Below, in pieces: positions 45,542-55,775 of a stretch of DNA of 64,000 nt (its first letter is position 1; the number at the start of each line of letters is the position of its first letter). This DNA is from Jiangella muralis (lineage in GTDB: Bacteria > Actinomycetota > Actinomycetes > Jiangellales > Jiangellaceae). The notes under the pieces were generated by a model, which was not told where the DNA came from, did no database searches, and saw only the letters and a list, made by a program, of their open reading frames with translations. The translations under genes and the position numbers were made by a program. The stretch lies in contig NZ_LFXL01000026.1 in assembly GCF_001270745.1 (NCBI RefSeq), positions 177,726-241,725 on the forward strand. Reading direction: 5' to 3'.

Positions 45542-47185
45542 TCACATCAAGCCGTGCTCGTACGCGAACGCCGTCGCCGCGGCCCGGGACGAGACGCCGA
45601 GCTTGGCGAAGATGTTGCTCACGTGCCGCGCCACCGTCTTCTCGCTGAGCACCAGCGACGCCGCGATGGCCCGGTTGCTCCGGCCGGCGGCCACCAGGCG
45701 CAGGACCTCCAGCTCGCGCGGCGTCAGCCCGCCGTCCGAGGCCGCGCGCGGCCCGCCGGGGGAGGTCAGACGCCGCAGGCGGTCGAGGTCCGGCCCGGCC
45801 GAGAGCCGGCGGAAGGTCCGCTGCGCCGCGTCGAACTCCAGCCGGGCGGCGTCGGCGTCGCCGAGGTCGCGGCAGGCCAGGCCGACCAGGACACGAGCCC
45901 GGGCGGCGTCGTACGGGGTGTCGACCTCGTGGAAGCCGGCCCACGCCCGGCGCGCGGCGGTCAGCGCGGCACCGGCGTCGCCGGGCACCAGCCGCACCGA
46001 CGCCGTCGCGTACGCGGACATCGCCGCCAGCACCGGCACCCGGGCCGCCCCGGCGATCTCGGCCAGTTCCGCCGCGGTGGCCGCCGCATCGTCGACGGAG
46101 CCGGCCGCCAGCAACGCTTCGACCAGTGCGGCGAGCAGGCCCGGCCGCTCGATCGGGCTCGGGGTCTCGTCGACCGCGCGGCGCAGCCCGGCGACGGCGG
46201 CCGCCACCCGGCCCTGGCCGAGCCGGAGCAGGGCCAGGCCGGGCTGCGGGTCCAGCCCGCTCAGCCCGGCCAGCCGGTAGGCGTCCTCGGCGGCGGCCAC
46301 CTCGCCGCGCAGCCGGTGCAGTTCGGCCTGCTCGTAGTAGGCGGCGCCGGCGGCCGGCTGACCCGGCGGGTCGGACAGCCGGACGCAGGCGCGCCCGGCC
46401 TCGGCCAGCGCGTCGCGCCAGGCGCCCTGGTCGCGCAGGACGTGGACGCGGTGCACCTGGCACTCGCCGCGGAACGGCACGAGGTCCGGCTGTTCCTCGC
46501 ACCAGCGGGTGAGCGCCGTCGTCCACTCGCGGGCCCGGCGCACGTCGAACGTCGCCCGGCAGGCGTCGATGACCGTGCAGTAGACGATGCCGGTGAGCAG
46601 CGGCCCGGCCTCTCCGGCGGTGACCGCGACCATCGCCTCGTCGAGCAGCGCGACGCCGTCGGCGACCTTGCCGAGGTCGATCAGCGCCCGGCCGCGGCCC
46701 ATGCGGGCGAGGACGACCAGGTCGGCGTCGTGGTGCCGGAGGCCGACGGCGACGGCCTCGGCGAACATCTCCGCGGCCACGGCCGGGTCGCCGCCCGCCA
46801 CCGTCTGACGGGCCCGGGCCGCGAGGAGGTAGCCGCTCTCGGCGCAGTCGCGCCCGGCGTCGTCGAGGAGGCGGTCGGCGCGGGCCAGCCAGCCGGCCGC
46901 TCGCGCGAACTCACCCTGGTTGAGCAGCACGATCGCCAGCCAGAACGCGCACCGGACAGCCTCGTGCGGCCGATCTTCGCGCAGCAGCTCGCGGTAGCCG
47001 CGCTCCTGCAGGGCCGCGCTCTCGTCGTCGTGCCCGGCCAGGAACGCCGCGACGGCGAGCCGCTCGAGGTCGGCGGTGGGCAGCGGCGCCGCGGCGTCGG
47101 CGGCCGTGAGCTGCGCATACGCCTGCTCCCAGGCCCGCGTCTCGAACGCGGCCCGGCCCCGTTCCCGTGCCTCGGTAGTCGTCAT
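45542..47185 (-). CDS. Large LuxR-family transcriptional regulator
   Basis: A 547-residue protein with helical TPR-like repeats through most of its length (for example [20 protein letters not shown]). A C-terminal LuxR HTH is seen: [20 protein letters not shown] and [20 protein letters not shown]. It lacks a Walker ATPase, so it is not a full LAL/MalT protein, but the build is similar. The start is ATG 47185 ([14 protein letters not shown]). It might control the adjacent starch-degrading region, but nothing in the sequence proves this. Confidence 0.9.
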   Translation of the reverse strand: MTTTEARERGRAAFETRAWEQAYAQLTAADAAAPLPTADLERLAVAAFLAGHDDESAALQERGYRELLREDRPHEAVRCAFWLAIVLLNQGEFARAAGWLARADRLLDDAGRDCAESGYLLAARARQTVAGGDPAVAAEMFAEAVAVGLRHHDADLVVLARMGRGRALIDLGKVADGVALLDEAMVAVTAGEAGPLLTGIVYCTVIDACRATFDVRRAREWTTALTRWCEEQPDLVPFRGECQVHRVHVLRDQGAWRDALAEAGRACVRLSDPPGQPAAGAAYYEQAELHRLRGEVAAAEDAYRLAGLSGLDPQPGLALLRLGQGRVAAAVAGLRRAVDETPSPIERPGLLAALVEALLAAGSVDDAAATAAELAEIAGAARVPVLAAMSAYATASVRLVPGDAGAALTAARRAWAGFHEVDTPYDAARARVLVGLACRDLGDADAARLEFDAAQRTFRRLSAGPDLDRLRRLTSPGGPRAASDGGLTPRELEVLRLVAAGRSNRAIAASLVLSEKTVARHVSNIFAKLGVSSRAAATAFAYEHGLM

Positions 47186-47232
47186 GCGCGCCCCCGACCG
47201 ATCCTGCCGCCACGCTACTCCTGTGCCCGGGT

Positions 47233-47244
47233 GACAATCGTGCG
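47233..47244 (+). promoter_or_regulatory. Leaderless -10 box
   Basis: GACAAT (47233-47238) ends 6 nt before GTG 47245. Confidence 0.55.
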
Positions 47245-48120
47245 GTGAGTGCCGCGGACGAGATCTCCACCCGGGCCGGCGTGCTGACGGCGCGCCCGGT
47301 CGCCGCGTTGACGTCGGAGCAGGCGGCCGAGGCCATGACACGGGCATTCGAGGGCTACGTCGTGCCGGTGTCCGTCGACGGGCCGGGATTCGAGCGGCGG
47401 TTCGGCGCCGAGCACCTCGACCGTTACCTCAGCGAGGTCTACACGGCGGACGGCGACCTCGTCGGCATCTGCCTGATCACCCGGCGGGGGACGACGGCGC
47501 GCATCGGCGGGTTCGGCTGCACGCCGGCCTACCGCGGCGTCGGGGTCGGCCGGACGCTGATGGAGCGGGCGATCGTCCGCTGCGTCGAGGCCGGCGCCAC
47601 CCGCATCACGCTCGAGGTCATCACCAGCAACGCGGCGGCGGTCCGGCTGTACGAGCGGCTCGGCTTCCGCATCCTGCGGACGCTGGTCGGCTACCGCTGG
47701 GAGCGACCCGCCGCGGCCGGGCCGGTGCCGCCGTCCGTCCCGTCCCCGATCGACCCCGCGCGGTTCGCCCGCGACGTCGCCGCCGGGCTGGAGCACGCCG
47801 ACGAGCCGCCCTGGCAGCTCGCGCCCGAGACGCTGGCCGCCGCCGTGCCGCCGCGCCAGGCCTATGCGCTCGGCCCCGCCGCGGCGCTGCTCAGCCTCAC
47901 CGGGACCACCGCCGTGCTGAGCGCCGTCCACACCGCACCGGGCGCCAGACGGCGTGGTCACGGCCGCGCGCTGCTGGCCGGGCTGCGCGACGCGTTCCCC
48001 GGACGGCGGTGGACGGTGCCGCCGCTCGTGCCCGAGTCCGACGGGGCCGAATTCTTCCGCGCGACCGGCTGGGTTCGCGAGGAGCTGGCCCAGTATGAGA
48101 TGGTGCACGGGAACGTGTGA
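47245..48120 (+). CDS. GNAT protein with two acetyltransferase domains
   Basis: A 291-residue protein starting at GTG 47245. The first GNAT domain has [20 protein letters not shown] and [21 protein letters not shown] shorter second domain has [20 protein letters not shown]. The order resembles the mycothiol-synthase type of duplicated GNAT, but the substrate is unknown. Divergent from the LuxR gene. Confidence 0.85.
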   Translation: MSAADEISTRAGVLTARPVAALTSEQAAEAMTRAFEGYVVPVSVDGPGFERRFGAEHLDRYLSEVYTADGDLVGICLITRRGTTARIGGFGCTPAYRGVGVGRTLMERAIVRCVEAGATRITLEVITSNAAAVRLYERLGFRILRTLVGYRWERPAAAGPVPPSVPSPIDPARFARDVAAGLEHADEPPWQLAPETLAAAVPPRQAYALGPAAALLSLTGTTAVLSAVHTAPGARRRGHGRALLAGLRDAFPGRRWTVPPLVPESDGAEFFRATGWVREELAQYEMVHGNV

Positions 48121-48148
48121 CTGGCGTCGGGCGGGGATTCCCCACGTT

Positions 48149-48178
48149 TTGACCATGCGACGCTCGCACAGGTATCCT
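48149..48178 (+). promoter_or_regulatory. Promoter of rplM-rpsI
   Basis: TTGACC (48149-48154), an 18-nt spacer and TATCCT (48173-48178): a clear sigma-A-type promoter. The leader before rplM is about 75 nt. Confidence 0.75.
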
Positions 48179-48261
48179 GTCGTGTCGTTGTGCGTACCGG
48201 AGCGCGGCACGCCAGCCACCGACCAGATCCATCCTCTCGACCAAAGCGAAGGCCTACGACC

Positions 48262-48705
48262 GTGCGCACGTACAGCCCCAAGCCCGGCGATGTCCAGCGC
48301 CAGTGGCATGTCATCGATGCCACCGACATCGTGCTCGGCAGGCTCGCCAGCCAGACCGCGACCCTGCTGCGCGGGAAGCACAAGCCCGTCTACGCGCCGC
48401 ACGTCGACACCGGCGACTTCGTCATCGTGGTGAACGCCGACAAGATCGCGCTCACCGGCAACAAGCTGGAGCAGAAGCTCGACCACCGGCATTCCGGCCG
48501 GCCGGGCGGACTTCGCTCCACCAGCTACCGCGACCTCCTCGAGAAGAACCCGCGCCGGGTCATCGAGAAGGCCGTCAAGGGGATGCTCCCGCACAACAGC
48601 CTCGGGCGGCAGATGCTGTCCAAGCTGAAGGTGTACGCGGGCCCGGAGCACCCGCACCAGGCCCAGCAGCCCGTGCCGTACGAGATCGGCCAGGTCGCGC
48701 AGTGA
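48262..48705 (+). CDS. rplM: 50S ribosomal protein L13
   Basis: An early assembly protein, 147 residues. The start is GTG 48262 ([20 protein letters not shown]). [20 protein letters not shown] and [20 protein letters not shown] are the family marks. Followed directly by rpsI. Confidence 0.98.
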   Translation: MRTYSPKPGDVQRQWHVIDATDIVLGRLASQTATLLRGKHKPVYAPHVDTGDFVIVVNADKIALTGNKLEQKLDHRHSGRPGGLRSTSYRDLLEKNPRRVIEKAVKGMLPHNSLGRQMLSKLKVYAGPEHPHQAQQPVPYEIGQVAQ

Positions 48706-48713
48706 GTGAGGAC

Positions 48714-49193
48714 ATGACTGAGACCACCGTCGACGAGGTCGACACCGACGAGGCTCCCATCGAGAGCTACACCTCCGAGTCGGCGCCGTCGCGCTTCTCG
48801 AACATCGAGGCCGCCGCGGCCACCGGCCGGCGCAAGCAGGCCATCGCGCGCGTCCGCATCGCGCCGGGCACCGGGCAGTGGACCATCAACGGCCGCACGC
48901 TCGACGCCTACTTCCCGAACAAGGTGCACCAGCAGCTGGTCAGTTCGCCGCTGGTCGAGCTCGAGCTCGGCGACCGCTACGACATCGTCGCCCGCATCGA
49001 CGGCGGCGGCGTCACCGGTCAGGCCGGCGCGCTCCGGCTGGGCATCGCCCGGGCGCTGAACGCCGCCGACGCCGAGAACAACCGCCCGGCACTGAAGAAG
49101 GCCGGCTTCCTCACCCGCGACGCGCGCGTCACGGAGCGGAAGAAGGCCGGCCTCAAGAAGGCCCGTAAGGCTCCGCAGTACAGCAAGCGCTGA
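48714..49193 (+). CDS. rpsI: 30S ribosomal protein S9
   Basis: Its C-terminal tail reaches the P-site tRNA. It has 159 residues from ATG 48714; GTG 48702, overlapping the rplM stop, would add four residues. The first 30 residues are an acidic extension. The core starts [17 protein letters not shown] and ends [12 protein letters not shown] with the essential C-terminal Lys-Arg. Confidence 0.97.
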   Translation: MTETTVDEVDTDEAPIESYTSESAPSRFSNIEAAAATGRRKQAIARVRIAPGTGQWTINGRTLDAYFPNKVHQQLVSSPLVELELGDRYDIVARIDGGGVTGQAGALRLGIARALNAADAENNRPALKKAGFLTRDARVTERKKAGLKKARKAPQYSKR

Positions 49194-49215
49194 TTTCGCG
49201 CACCGCGCGAACATC

Positions 49216-49259
49216 CGCGAACGGCCCCGGGGGGTATACAGAACCCGGGGCCGTTCGCG
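49216..49259 (+). terminator. Terminator after rpsI
   Basis: A perfect 16-bp stem (49216-49231 with 49244-49259) around a 12-nt loop, followed by TTTCCC. A strong intrinsic-type terminator for GC-rich DNA. Confidence 0.85.
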
Positions 49260-49296
49260 TTTCCCATCGTCCGCTGTCCCAGTAGGAGCACAACCA

Positions 49297-50646
49297 GTGG
49301 CTCGTCTCTTCGGCACCGATGGCGTTCGCGGCCTGGCGAACTCCGATCTCACGGCCGAGCTCGCCCTCGACCTCTCCGTCGCCGCCGCCCACGTGCTGGG
49401 TGAGATCGGCGCGTTCGGCTCCGGGCGCCGCCCGGTCGCCGTCGTCGGCCGCGACCCGCGGGCCTCCGGCGAGTTCCTCGAAGCGGCCGTCGTGGCCGGC
49501 CTCGCCAGCGCCGGCGCCGACGTCCTCAAGGTCGGCGTGCTGCCCACTCCCGCCGTGGCGTTCCTCACCGGCATGCTCGACGCCGACCTCGGCGTCATGC
49601 TGTCGGCCAGCCACAACCCGATGCCCGACAACGGCATCAAGTTCTTCGCCAAGGGTGGCCAGAAGCTCGACGACTCCGTCGAGGACGCCATCGAGGCGCG
49701 GCTGCGCGAGCCGTGGAAGCGGCCCACCGGCGCCGAGATCGGCCGCGTCCACGAGCACCCCGAGGGCCTCGAGACCTACATCTCGCACATCGTCGGCACC
49801 GCGCCGTCCCGGCTCGAGGGCCTGCGCGTCGTCGTCGACTGCGCGCACGGCGCCGCGTTCCGCGCCGCGCCCGAGGCGCTGCGCCGGCTGGGCGCCGACG
49901 TCATCGCCGTCTGCGCCGAGCCCGACGGCCTGAACATCAACCACAACTGCGGCTCCACCCACCTCGACGTCGTCGCGGCCGAGGTGGTCGCGGCCGGCGC
50001 CGACCTCGGTATCGCCCACGACGGCGACGCCGACCGCTGCCTGGCCGTCGACGCCACCGGCGAGGTCGTCGACGGCGACCAGATCCTGGCGATCCTCGCG
50101 CTGGCCATGCGCGGCCAGGGGACACTGCGCCGCGACTCCGTCGTTTCCACCGTCATGTCGAACGAGGGCTTCCGGCTGGCCATGCGGCAGTCCGGCGTCA
50201 CCGTCATCGACACCGCGGTCGGCGACCGGTACGTCCTCGAGGCGATGAAGGCCGGCGGCTACAACCTCGGTGGCGAGCAGTCCGGCCACGTCCTCCTGCT
50301 CGACCACGGCACCACCGGCGACGGCGTGCTGACCGCCGTCCACCTGCTCGCCCACGTCGCCTCGTCCGGCACGCCGCTGGCCGAGCTGGCCGGCGTCGTG
50401 CAGCGGCTCCCGCAGGTCCTGGTCAACGTCAAGGGCGTCGACAAGAGCCGGGTCACCGTCGACGAAGGCGTGAAGACCGCCGTCGCCGAGGCCGAGGCCG
50501 AGCTCGGCGCCACCGGCCGCGTCCTGCTCCGCCCGTCCGGCACCGAGCCGCTGGTGCGGGTCATGGTCGAGGCCGCTACCCCCGAGCAGGCCGAGACGGT
50601 CGCCCGCCGGCTGGCCGCCACGGTGCAGGCGGAATTGGCGCTCTGA
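49297..50646 (+). CDS. glmM: Phosphoglucosamine mutase
   Basis: Interconverts glucosamine-6-P and glucosamine-1-P for peptidoglycan. It has 449 residues starting [18 protein letters not shown]. The phosphoserine loop [16 protein letters not shown], the metal-binding [15 protein letters not shown] and the C-terminal [15 protein letters not shown] are all present. Starts at GTG 49297 with GTAGGAG upstream. Confidence 0.98.
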   Translation: MARLFGTDGVRGLANSDLTAELALDLSVAAAHVLGEIGAFGSGRRPVAVVGRDPRASGEFLEAAVVAGLASAGADVLKVGVLPTPAVAFLTGMLDADLGVMLSASHNPMPDNGIKFFAKGGQKLDDSVEDAIEARLREPWKRPTGAEIGRVHEHPEGLETYISHIVGTAPSRLEGLRVVVDCAHGAAFRAAPEALRRLGADVIAVCAEPDGLNINHNCGSTHLDVVAAEVVAAGADLGIAHDGDADRCLAVDATGEVVDGDQILAILALAMRGQGTLRRDSVVSTVMSNEGFRLAMRQSGVTVIDTAVGDRYVLEAMKAGGYNLGGEQSGHVLLLDHGTTGDGVLTAVHLLAHVASSGTPLAELAGVVQRLPQVLVNVKGVDKSRVTVDEGVKTAVAEAEAELGATGRVLLRPSGTEPLVRVMVEAATPEQAETVARRLAATVQAELAL

Positions 50647-50657
50647 CGAAAAACCGG

Positions 50658-50692
50658 TTGCCGGCGGGCGCGGCGAGGGGGACGCTCGACCT
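50658..50692 (+). promoter_or_regulatory. Promoter of the GNAT gene at 50.7 kb
   Basis: TTGCCG (50658-50663), a 17-nt spacer and GACGCT (50681-50686), ending 6 nt before GTG 50693; consistent with a leaderless transcript. Confidence 0.45.
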
Positions 50693-51685
50693 GTGCAGAT
50701 CAGGACGATTCACGCCGCCGACGCCGACTTCGCCGCCTGGTACGAGGTCTACCTCGCCGCGCGGGTGGCCGACAACCCCACCGGCCCGCAGTGGCTCGAA
50801 CCCGAGCTGAAGGTCATCTACCAGGGCACCGAGTACCGCTCGGTGCAGCTGTGGCTGGCCGAGGAGGACGGCCGGGCCGTCGGCGCCTCCGTGCTCGCGC
50901 TGCCGCAGCGCGACAACCTCACGCGGGCCGAGCCCGAGGTGTTCGTGCGGCCCGAGGACGCCCGCCGGGGCATCGGCAGCGCCCTGCTGGCCGTCGTCGA
51001 CGACGCGTCGAAGGCCGCCGGGCGCAGCAGCCAGCTGCTGTACCTCGAGGCGCCGCTGGGCGCCGACAGCACGGCCGGCATGGCCTTCGCCGAGCGGCAC
51101 GGCTTCACCCGGCGCATCGGCGAGATCATGCGCGTGCAGCGGCCGCCGTTCGACCTCGACGCCGTCGCGCGGGCCGAGGAGTCGGCCCGGCCGCACGCCG
51201 AGGGCTACCGCATCGTCACCTGGCGCGACCACGCCCCCGACGAGTTCGTCGACGAGTACGCCCGGCTCGAGGGCCGCATGAGCACCGATGAGCCGCAGGG
51301 CGGCATCGAATCCGAGCCCGAGGTGTGGGACGCCGCCCGCATCCGCACGGCCGAGCGGCGCAGCGATCTCATGCGCCGAGCCACGTGGGTCGCCGCGGCC
51401 ATCGCGCCCGACGGCAGCATGGCCGGCGTCACCGAGATCACGGTCTCGCGCGACAGCGACGCCGTCGGCTTCCAGGACGCCACCATCGTCGACCCCCGCC
51501 ACCGCGGCCACCGGCTCGGCCTGCTGCTCAAGGCCGCCAACCTGCGCCAACTGCTGGCCGACCGTCCCGGCGTGCAGACGGTGTGGACGTGGAACGCCGA
51601 CGTCAACACGCACATGATCGCCATCAACGAGAAGCTCGGCTACGAGATCGCCGGCTGGTCCGCCGGCTACCAGCGGACGATCTGA
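50693..51685 (+). CDS. GNAT-family protein with two domains
   Basis: A 330-residue protein. The first domain has VRPEDARRGIGSALLAVVDD and the second DPRHRGHRLGLLLKAANLRQ plus WNADVNTHMIAINEKLGYEI. It looks like the EIS-unrelated two-domain GNATs common in actinomycetes. The function is unknown. Convergent with coaA. Confidence 0.87.
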   Translation: MQIRTIHAADADFAAWYEVYLAARVADNPTGPQWLEPELKVIYQGTEYRSVQLWLAEEDGRAVGASVLALPQRDNLTRAEPEVFVRPEDARRGIGSALLAVVDDASKAAGRSSQLLYLEAPLGADSTAGMAFAERHGFTRRIGEIMRVQRPPFDLDAVARAEESARPHAEGYRIVTWRDHAPDEFVDEYARLEGRMSTDEPQGGIESEPEVWDAARIRTAERRSDLMRRATWVAAAIAPDGSMAGVTEITVSRDSDAVGFQDATIVDPRHRGHRLGLLLKAANLRQLLADRPGVQTVWTWNADVNTHMIAINEKLGYEIAGWSAGYQRTI

Positions 51686-51689
51686 CCCG

Positions 51690-52637
51690 TCAGATCTTGC
51701 GCAGCCTGATCCGCTGCACCGAGTGGTCCGCACCCTTCGTCAGCGTCAACGTGGCCCGGCCACGCGTGGGCAGGATGTTCTGCGCGAGGTTGGGCCCGTT
51801 GATGGTGTCCCACAGCTGCTCGGCCTGGGTGACGGCGGCGTCGTGGTCGAGGTCGCCGTAGCGGCGGAAGTACGACTCCGGCCGCTGGAACGCCGTCTCG
51901 CGCAGCCGCAGGAACCGCTCGACGTACCAGCGGCGGACGTCCTTCGGTGAGGCGTCGACGTACAGGGAGAAGTCGAAGAAGTCGCTGACGGCGAGCCCGG
52001 CGACGCCGTCGGCGCGGGGACGGGCCGGCTGCAGCACGTTCAGGCCCTCGATCAGCAGGATGTCCGGCCGCTCGACGGTGATCTGCCCGCCCTCGACGAT
52101 GTCGTAGGTGAGGTGCGAGTACACCGGCGCCGTCACCACCTGCTCACCCGACTTCACCGCCGTCACGAACCGCAGCAGCGCCCGCCGGTCGTACGACTCG
52201 GGGAACCCCTTGCGCTGCATGAGCCCGCGTCGCTGCAGCTCGGCGTTGGGCAGCAGGAAGCCGTCGGTGGTGACCAGCGCCACCCGGGGATGTTCGGACC
52301 AGCGGGCCAGCAGCACCCGCAGCAGCCGCGCCGTCGTCGACTTCCCGACCGCGACCGATCCGGCGATGCCGATGACGAACGGCGTGCGCTCGGCGAACCC
52401 GCCGAGGAACGTCGTGGTCGCCTCGTGCAGCCGCGCCGTGGCCCGGAACCGCAGGTTGAGCAGGCGCGACAGCGGCAGGTACACGTCGCGCACCTCGTCG
52501 AGGTCGACGGCGTCGCCGAGCCCGCGCAGCTCCTCCAGCTCCGCCGCCGTCAGCGACAGCGGCGTCTCGTCGCGCAGCCGGGCCCAGTCGGCGCGGGACA
52601 GGTCGACGAACGGTGAGGAGTCGCGGACAACAGTCAT
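51690..52637 (-). CDS. coaA: Type I pantothenate kinase
   Basis: Phosphorylates pantothenate, the first step of CoA synthesis. It has 315 residues. The P-loop is [17 protein letters not shown] near residue 90; [15 protein letters not shown] and [12 protein letters not shown] segments follow. It starts at ATG 52637 and is divergent from glmS. Confidence 0.96.
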   Translation of the reverse strand: MTVVRDSSPFVDLSRADWARLRDETPLSLTAAELEELRGLGDAVDLDEVRDVYLPLSRLLNLRFRATARLHEATTTFLGGFAERTPFVIGIAGSVAVGKSTTARLLRVLLARWSEHPRVALVTTDGFLLPNAELQRRGLMQRKGFPESYDRRALLRFVTAVKSGEQVVTAPVYSHLTYDIVEGGQITVERPDILLIEGLNVLQPARPRADGVAGLAVSDFFDFSLYVDASPKDVRRWYVERFLRLRETAFQRPESYFRRYGDLDHDAAVTQAEQLWDTINGPNLAQNILPTRGRATLTLTKGADHSVQRIRLRKI

Positions 52638-52695
52638 GGTGGCCTCATTCTGGCCGACATGTCCCGGCGATGCGCGAACCGGGGCCGAGTGCGGT

Positions 52696-52708
52696 TACAG
52701 TGACCGCC
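52696..52708 (+). promoter_or_regulatory. Leaderless -10 box of glmS
   Basis: TACAGT (52696-52701) ends 7 nt before GTG 52709. Confidence 0.65.
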
Positions 52709-54556
52709 GTGTGCGGGATCGTGGGATACACAGGACATCGCCCAGCGCTCGACGTCGTCGTCGAGGGGCTGCGCCGGCTCGAATACCGCGGGTACGACTC
52801 CGCGGGCGTGGCGGTCGTCGCCGACGGCGCGCTGGCCTCGGCCAAGCGGGCCGGGAAGCTGGTGAACCTGGAGAAGGCGCTGGAGGAGCGGCCGCTGCCG
52901 GTGTCGGGCACCGGGCTCGGCCACACCCGGTGGGCGACGCACGGCTCGCCCACCGACCGCAACGCCCACCCGCACCTCGACGAGTCCGGCCAGGTCGCCG
53001 TCATCCACAACGGCATCATCGAGAACTTCGCCCGGCTCCGCACCGAGCTGGAGGACTCCGGCGTCCGGTTCGCCTCCGAGACCGACACCGAGGTCGTCGC
53101 GCACCTGCTCGCCGCTGAGGTCGCCGGGGGCGCCGAGCTGGCCGACGCCATGCGCACGGTGTGCCGCCGCCTCGACGGCGCGTTCACGCTGCTCGCCGTC
53201 CATGCCGACACCCCTGACCGCGTCGTCGCCGCCCGCCGCAACTCGCCGCTGGTCATCGGCCTCGGCGAGGGCGAGAACTTCCTCGCCTCCGACGTCTCCG
53301 CGTTCATCGCGTACACCCGCGAGGCGCTCGAGATCGGCGAGGGTCAGGTCGTCGAGATCACCCCCGACGACGTCACGCTCACCGATTTCTCCGGCAACGC
53401 CGTCGAGGAGAAGCGCTTCCACGTCGACTGGGACGCGTCGGCCGCCGAGAAGGACGGCTACGACTACTTCATGCTGAAGGAGATCGCCGAGCAGCCCAAG
53501 GCGGTCGCCAACACCCTGCTCGGGCGGGTCGGCAAGGACGGCATGCTGTCGCTGGACGAGATGCGGCTGTCCGACGACGAGCTGCGCGAGGTCGACAAGG
53601 TCGTCGTCGTGGCGTGCGGCACCGCCTACCACGCCGGCATGGTCGCCAAGTACGCCATCGAGCACTGGACCCGGCTCCCCTGCGAGGTCGAGCTGGCCAG
53701 CGAGTTCCGCTACCGCGACCCGGTCGTCGACCGTCAGACGCTGGTCATCGCGATCAGCCAGTCCGGCGAGACCATGGACACCCTGATGGCGCTGCGGTAC
53801 GCCCGCGAGCAGGGCGCCCGCGTGCTGGCCATCTGCAACACCAACGGCTCCACCATCCCGCGCGAATCCGACGCCGTCCTCTACACGCACGCCGGCCCCG
53901 AGGTCGCCGTCGCGTCCACGAAGGCGTTCCTCACCCAGCTGATCGCCTGCTTCCTCGTCGGCCTCTACCTCGGCCAGGTCCGCGGCACCAAGTGGGGCGA
54001 CGAGATCCGCTCCGTCGTCCGCGACCTCTCCGACCTGCCGGCCAAGGTCGACCTCGTCCTCGAGACGATGGAGCCGGTCCGCGAACTGGCGCGCAACCTC
54101 GCCTCGGCGACGTCGGTGCTGTTCCTCGGCCGCCACGTCGGCTTCCCGGTGGCGCTGGAGGGCGCGCTCAAGCTGAAGGAGCTCGCCTACATGCACGCTG
54201 AGGGCTTCGCGGCCGGCGAGCTGAAGCACGGCCCGATCGCGCTGGTCGAAGAGGGCACCCCGATCGTCGTCGTGGTGCCGTCGCCGAAGGGCCGCTCCGT
54301 GCTGCACGACAAGATCGTCAGCAACATCCAGGAGGTCCGCGCCCGCGGCGCCCGCACCATCGTCATCGCCGAAGAGGGCGACGAGGACGTCGTGCCCTAC
54401 GCCGACCACCTGATCCGCGTGCCCGAGTGCCCCGTGCTGCTGCAGCCGGTCGTCTCGACGGTGCCGCTGCAGGTGTTCGCCTGCGAAATGGCCAGCGCCC
54501 GCGGCTTCGACGTCGACCAGCCCCGGAACCTGGCGAAGTCGGTCACGGTCGAGTAA
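52709..54556 (+). CDS. glmS: Glutamine-fructose-6-phosphate aminotransferase
   Basis: Makes glucosamine-6-P from fructose-6-P and glutamine. It has 615 residues starting (V)CGIVGYTGHRPALD; Cys2 becomes the N-terminal nucleophile after Met removal, so GTG 52709 is the right start although the frame is open upstream. Two SIS domains follow (SQSGETMDTLMALRYAREQG; ELKHGPIALVEEG). The C-terminus DVDQPRNLAKSVTVE is diagnostic. Confidence 0.98.
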   Translation: MCGIVGYTGHRPALDVVVEGLRRLEYRGYDSAGVAVVADGALASAKRAGKLVNLEKALEERPLPVSGTGLGHTRWATHGSPTDRNAHPHLDESGQVAVIHNGIIENFARLRTELEDSGVRFASETDTEVVAHLLAAEVAGGAELADAMRTVCRRLDGAFTLLAVHADTPDRVVAARRNSPLVIGLGEGENFLASDVSAFIAYTREALEIGEGQVVEITPDDVTLTDFSGNAVEEKRFHVDWDASAAEKDGYDYFMLKEIAEQPKAVANTLLGRVGKDGMLSLDEMRLSDDELREVDKVVVVACGTAYHAGMVAKYAIEHWTRLPCEVELASEFRYRDPVVDRQTLVIAISQSGETMDTLMALRYAREQGARVLAICNTNGSTIPRESDAVLYTHAGPEVAVASTKAFLTQLIACFLVGLYLGQVRGTKWGDEIRSVVRDLSDLPAKVDLVLETMEPVRELARNLASATSVLFLGRHVGFPVALEGALKLKELAYMHAEGFAAGELKHGPIALVEEGTPIVVVVPSPKGRSVLHDKIVSNIQEVRARGARTIVIAEEGDEDVVPYADHLIRVPECPVLLQPVVSTVPLQVFACEMASARGFDVDQPRNLAKSVTVE

Positions 54557-54622
54557 GCGCTTCCGGGACGGCACGGGCTTCTCGTTGGCCGTGTGGCACG
54601 CCTCACTTCACCCGCGCCGGGT

Positions 54623-54694
54623 GCACCTCGCCCGCGTGAGCACCGCACAACCGCCGATGACGGCGCTCATCCGGTGCTGCGGCGGGTGAGGTGC
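54623..54694. terminator. Nested hairpin after glmS
   Basis: GCACCTCGCCCGC (54623-54635) pairs with GCGGGTGAGGTGC (54682-54694) with one mismatch. Inside are AGCACCG/CGGTGCT (54639-54645, 54672-54678) and CGCCG/CGGCG. A likely terminator for glmS. Confidence 0.6.
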
Positions 54695-54837
54695 CCACGA
54701 GACGAGTGACGTCGACGGCTCCGGGAGTCGAGGACACCCAACGGCGCACCGACAGGAACGACGACTAGGTCCGAGTACGTGAATCCTCGTGCCGCCATAC
54801 AGAGCTGGCCAGGGAGAAATGCCGCCGGCCGCTCACT

Positions 54838-54901
54838 GGCCGCTCGTGGTTGGCAGTTTGGTGGGCCCAGGGCGCCAGTAATCCGCCAACCATCGGTGGC
54901 C
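54838..54901. repeat. 64-bp dispersed element, copy B
   Basis: Reverse-orientation copy of the element at 45466-45529, with 60 of 64 identical bases and the same GGCC ends. The flanking sequences do not match, so the boundaries are sharp. Confidence 0.85.
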
Positions 54902-54969
54902 GCGCACGGCCAGGGGTCCGTGGGGACGGCAGCCAGACGAACGGCGAACGGCGCACCCGGACGGGCTCC

Positions 54970-54993
54970 GCCCGCACGGTGCACCGTGCGGGC
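54970..54993. terminator. 24-bp perfect palindrome
   Basis: GCCCGCACGGTG followed by its exact reverse complement, with additional outer arms CGGGC and GCCCG separated by 3-nt bulges. Placed between convergent transcription units; a cruciform or terminator candidate. Confidence 0.6.
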
Positions 54994-55210
54994 TCTGCCC
55001 GCATTTCCCCCGTCCCCCTGATAGCTGCCCGTTCTTAGGTCGGACGCCCGCGGGTCAAGCGGTCATCGTCGCGCGAAGCGCCGTTGGGTCCGCTTGAGGC
55101 GCGGGTGGCCGGCTGAGAAAATGGGCAGCAGGGGGACGGCCAACTGCGACAAGGCGGCGCATTGCGCGACAACGGCGAACCGCCGCAGAGCGGCGAACCG
55201 GCGGCTGGCG

Positions 55211-55702
55211 TCAGGCGAAGTCGCTCGACAGCAGGTCCATCACGAAGCCGTCGCGGCCGGTGAGCATGCCGACCGGGCGGAAGCCGACGGCCGCGTAGCA
55301 GCGGATCGCCACCTCGTTCGTCGCCGCGGTCTCGACGACGATGCGGTGGTGGTCGCAGGCGTCGAACAGGTGCCGGGCCAGGGTGCCGACGGCCTCGCGG
55401 CCCAGGCCGCGGCCGTGGAGGTCGGGGTCGAGCAGGATCTCCATGCCGGCGTGGCGGTCGCGCGGGTTGTCGACCTCCCAGTACTGGATCAGCCCGGCGA
55501 TGCGCCGTCCGGCCAGGATGGTGTACCGCGTGGTGGAGCCGTCATCGAGCAGCCAGCCCTCGCCGAGGCCGGTCGGATCCCACCACTGCTTGACCTCGGG
55601 CGTGCTGATGATGTGCTGCAGCATCGGCACGTCATCGGCGGCGACGGGGCGCAGGACGACGTGCTCGCCGGCCAATCCGCCCACGAGACTCAATTCGCCC
55701 AT
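55211..55702 (-). CDS. GNAT-family acetyltransferase (AAC(6')-like fold)
   Basis: A 163-residue single GNAT domain. [20 protein letters not shown] and the [12 protein letters not shown] region resemble the aminoglycoside 6'-acetyltransferase / RimJ-like branch. [20 protein letters not shown] is the acetyl-CoA motif. Starts at ATG 55702 (minus), 7 nt after a TACACT box. A resistance role is only one possibility; the family is broad. Confidence 0.88.
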   Translation of the reverse strand: MGELSLVGGLAGEHVVLRPVAADDVPMLQHIISTPEVKQWWDPTGLGEGWLLDDGSTTRYTILAGRRIAGLIQYWEVDNPRDRHAGMEILLDPDLHGRGLGREAVGTLARHLFDACDHHRIVVETAATNEVAIRCYAAVGFRPVGMLTGRDGFVMDLLSSDFA

Positions 55703-55715
55703 AGCCGCGAGTGTA
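55703..55715 (-). promoter_or_regulatory. Leaderless -10 box
   Basis: On the minus strand TACACT (55715-55710) ends 7 nt before ATG 55702. Confidence 0.6.
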
Positions 55716-55762
55716 GGTCGGCCGCGGCGTATCGGCATGCGGAACGCCCGGCGGTTGCGGTC

Positions 55763-55775
55763 TAGGGTGGGTCGG
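55763..55775 (+). promoter_or_regulatory. Leaderless -10 box of acpS
   Basis: TAGGGT (55763-55768) ends 7 nt before GTG 55776. Confidence 0.6.

Larger units (their letters stand above)
54557..55210. other. 654-nt spacer with hairpins after glmS
   Basis: No gene is supported. It contains a 13-bp inverted repeat (54623-54635 with 54682-54694, one mismatch) with inner stems, the 64-bp element copy B and a 24-bp perfect palindrome. The section from about 55030 to 55210 shows only GC-rich sequence with short GCGAACCG-like repeats. Confidence 0.7.

Noticed and set aside
18178..48148. Genomic island of recent transfer
   Set aside because: No integrase, tRNA, att-like repeats or shift in base composition could be seen.
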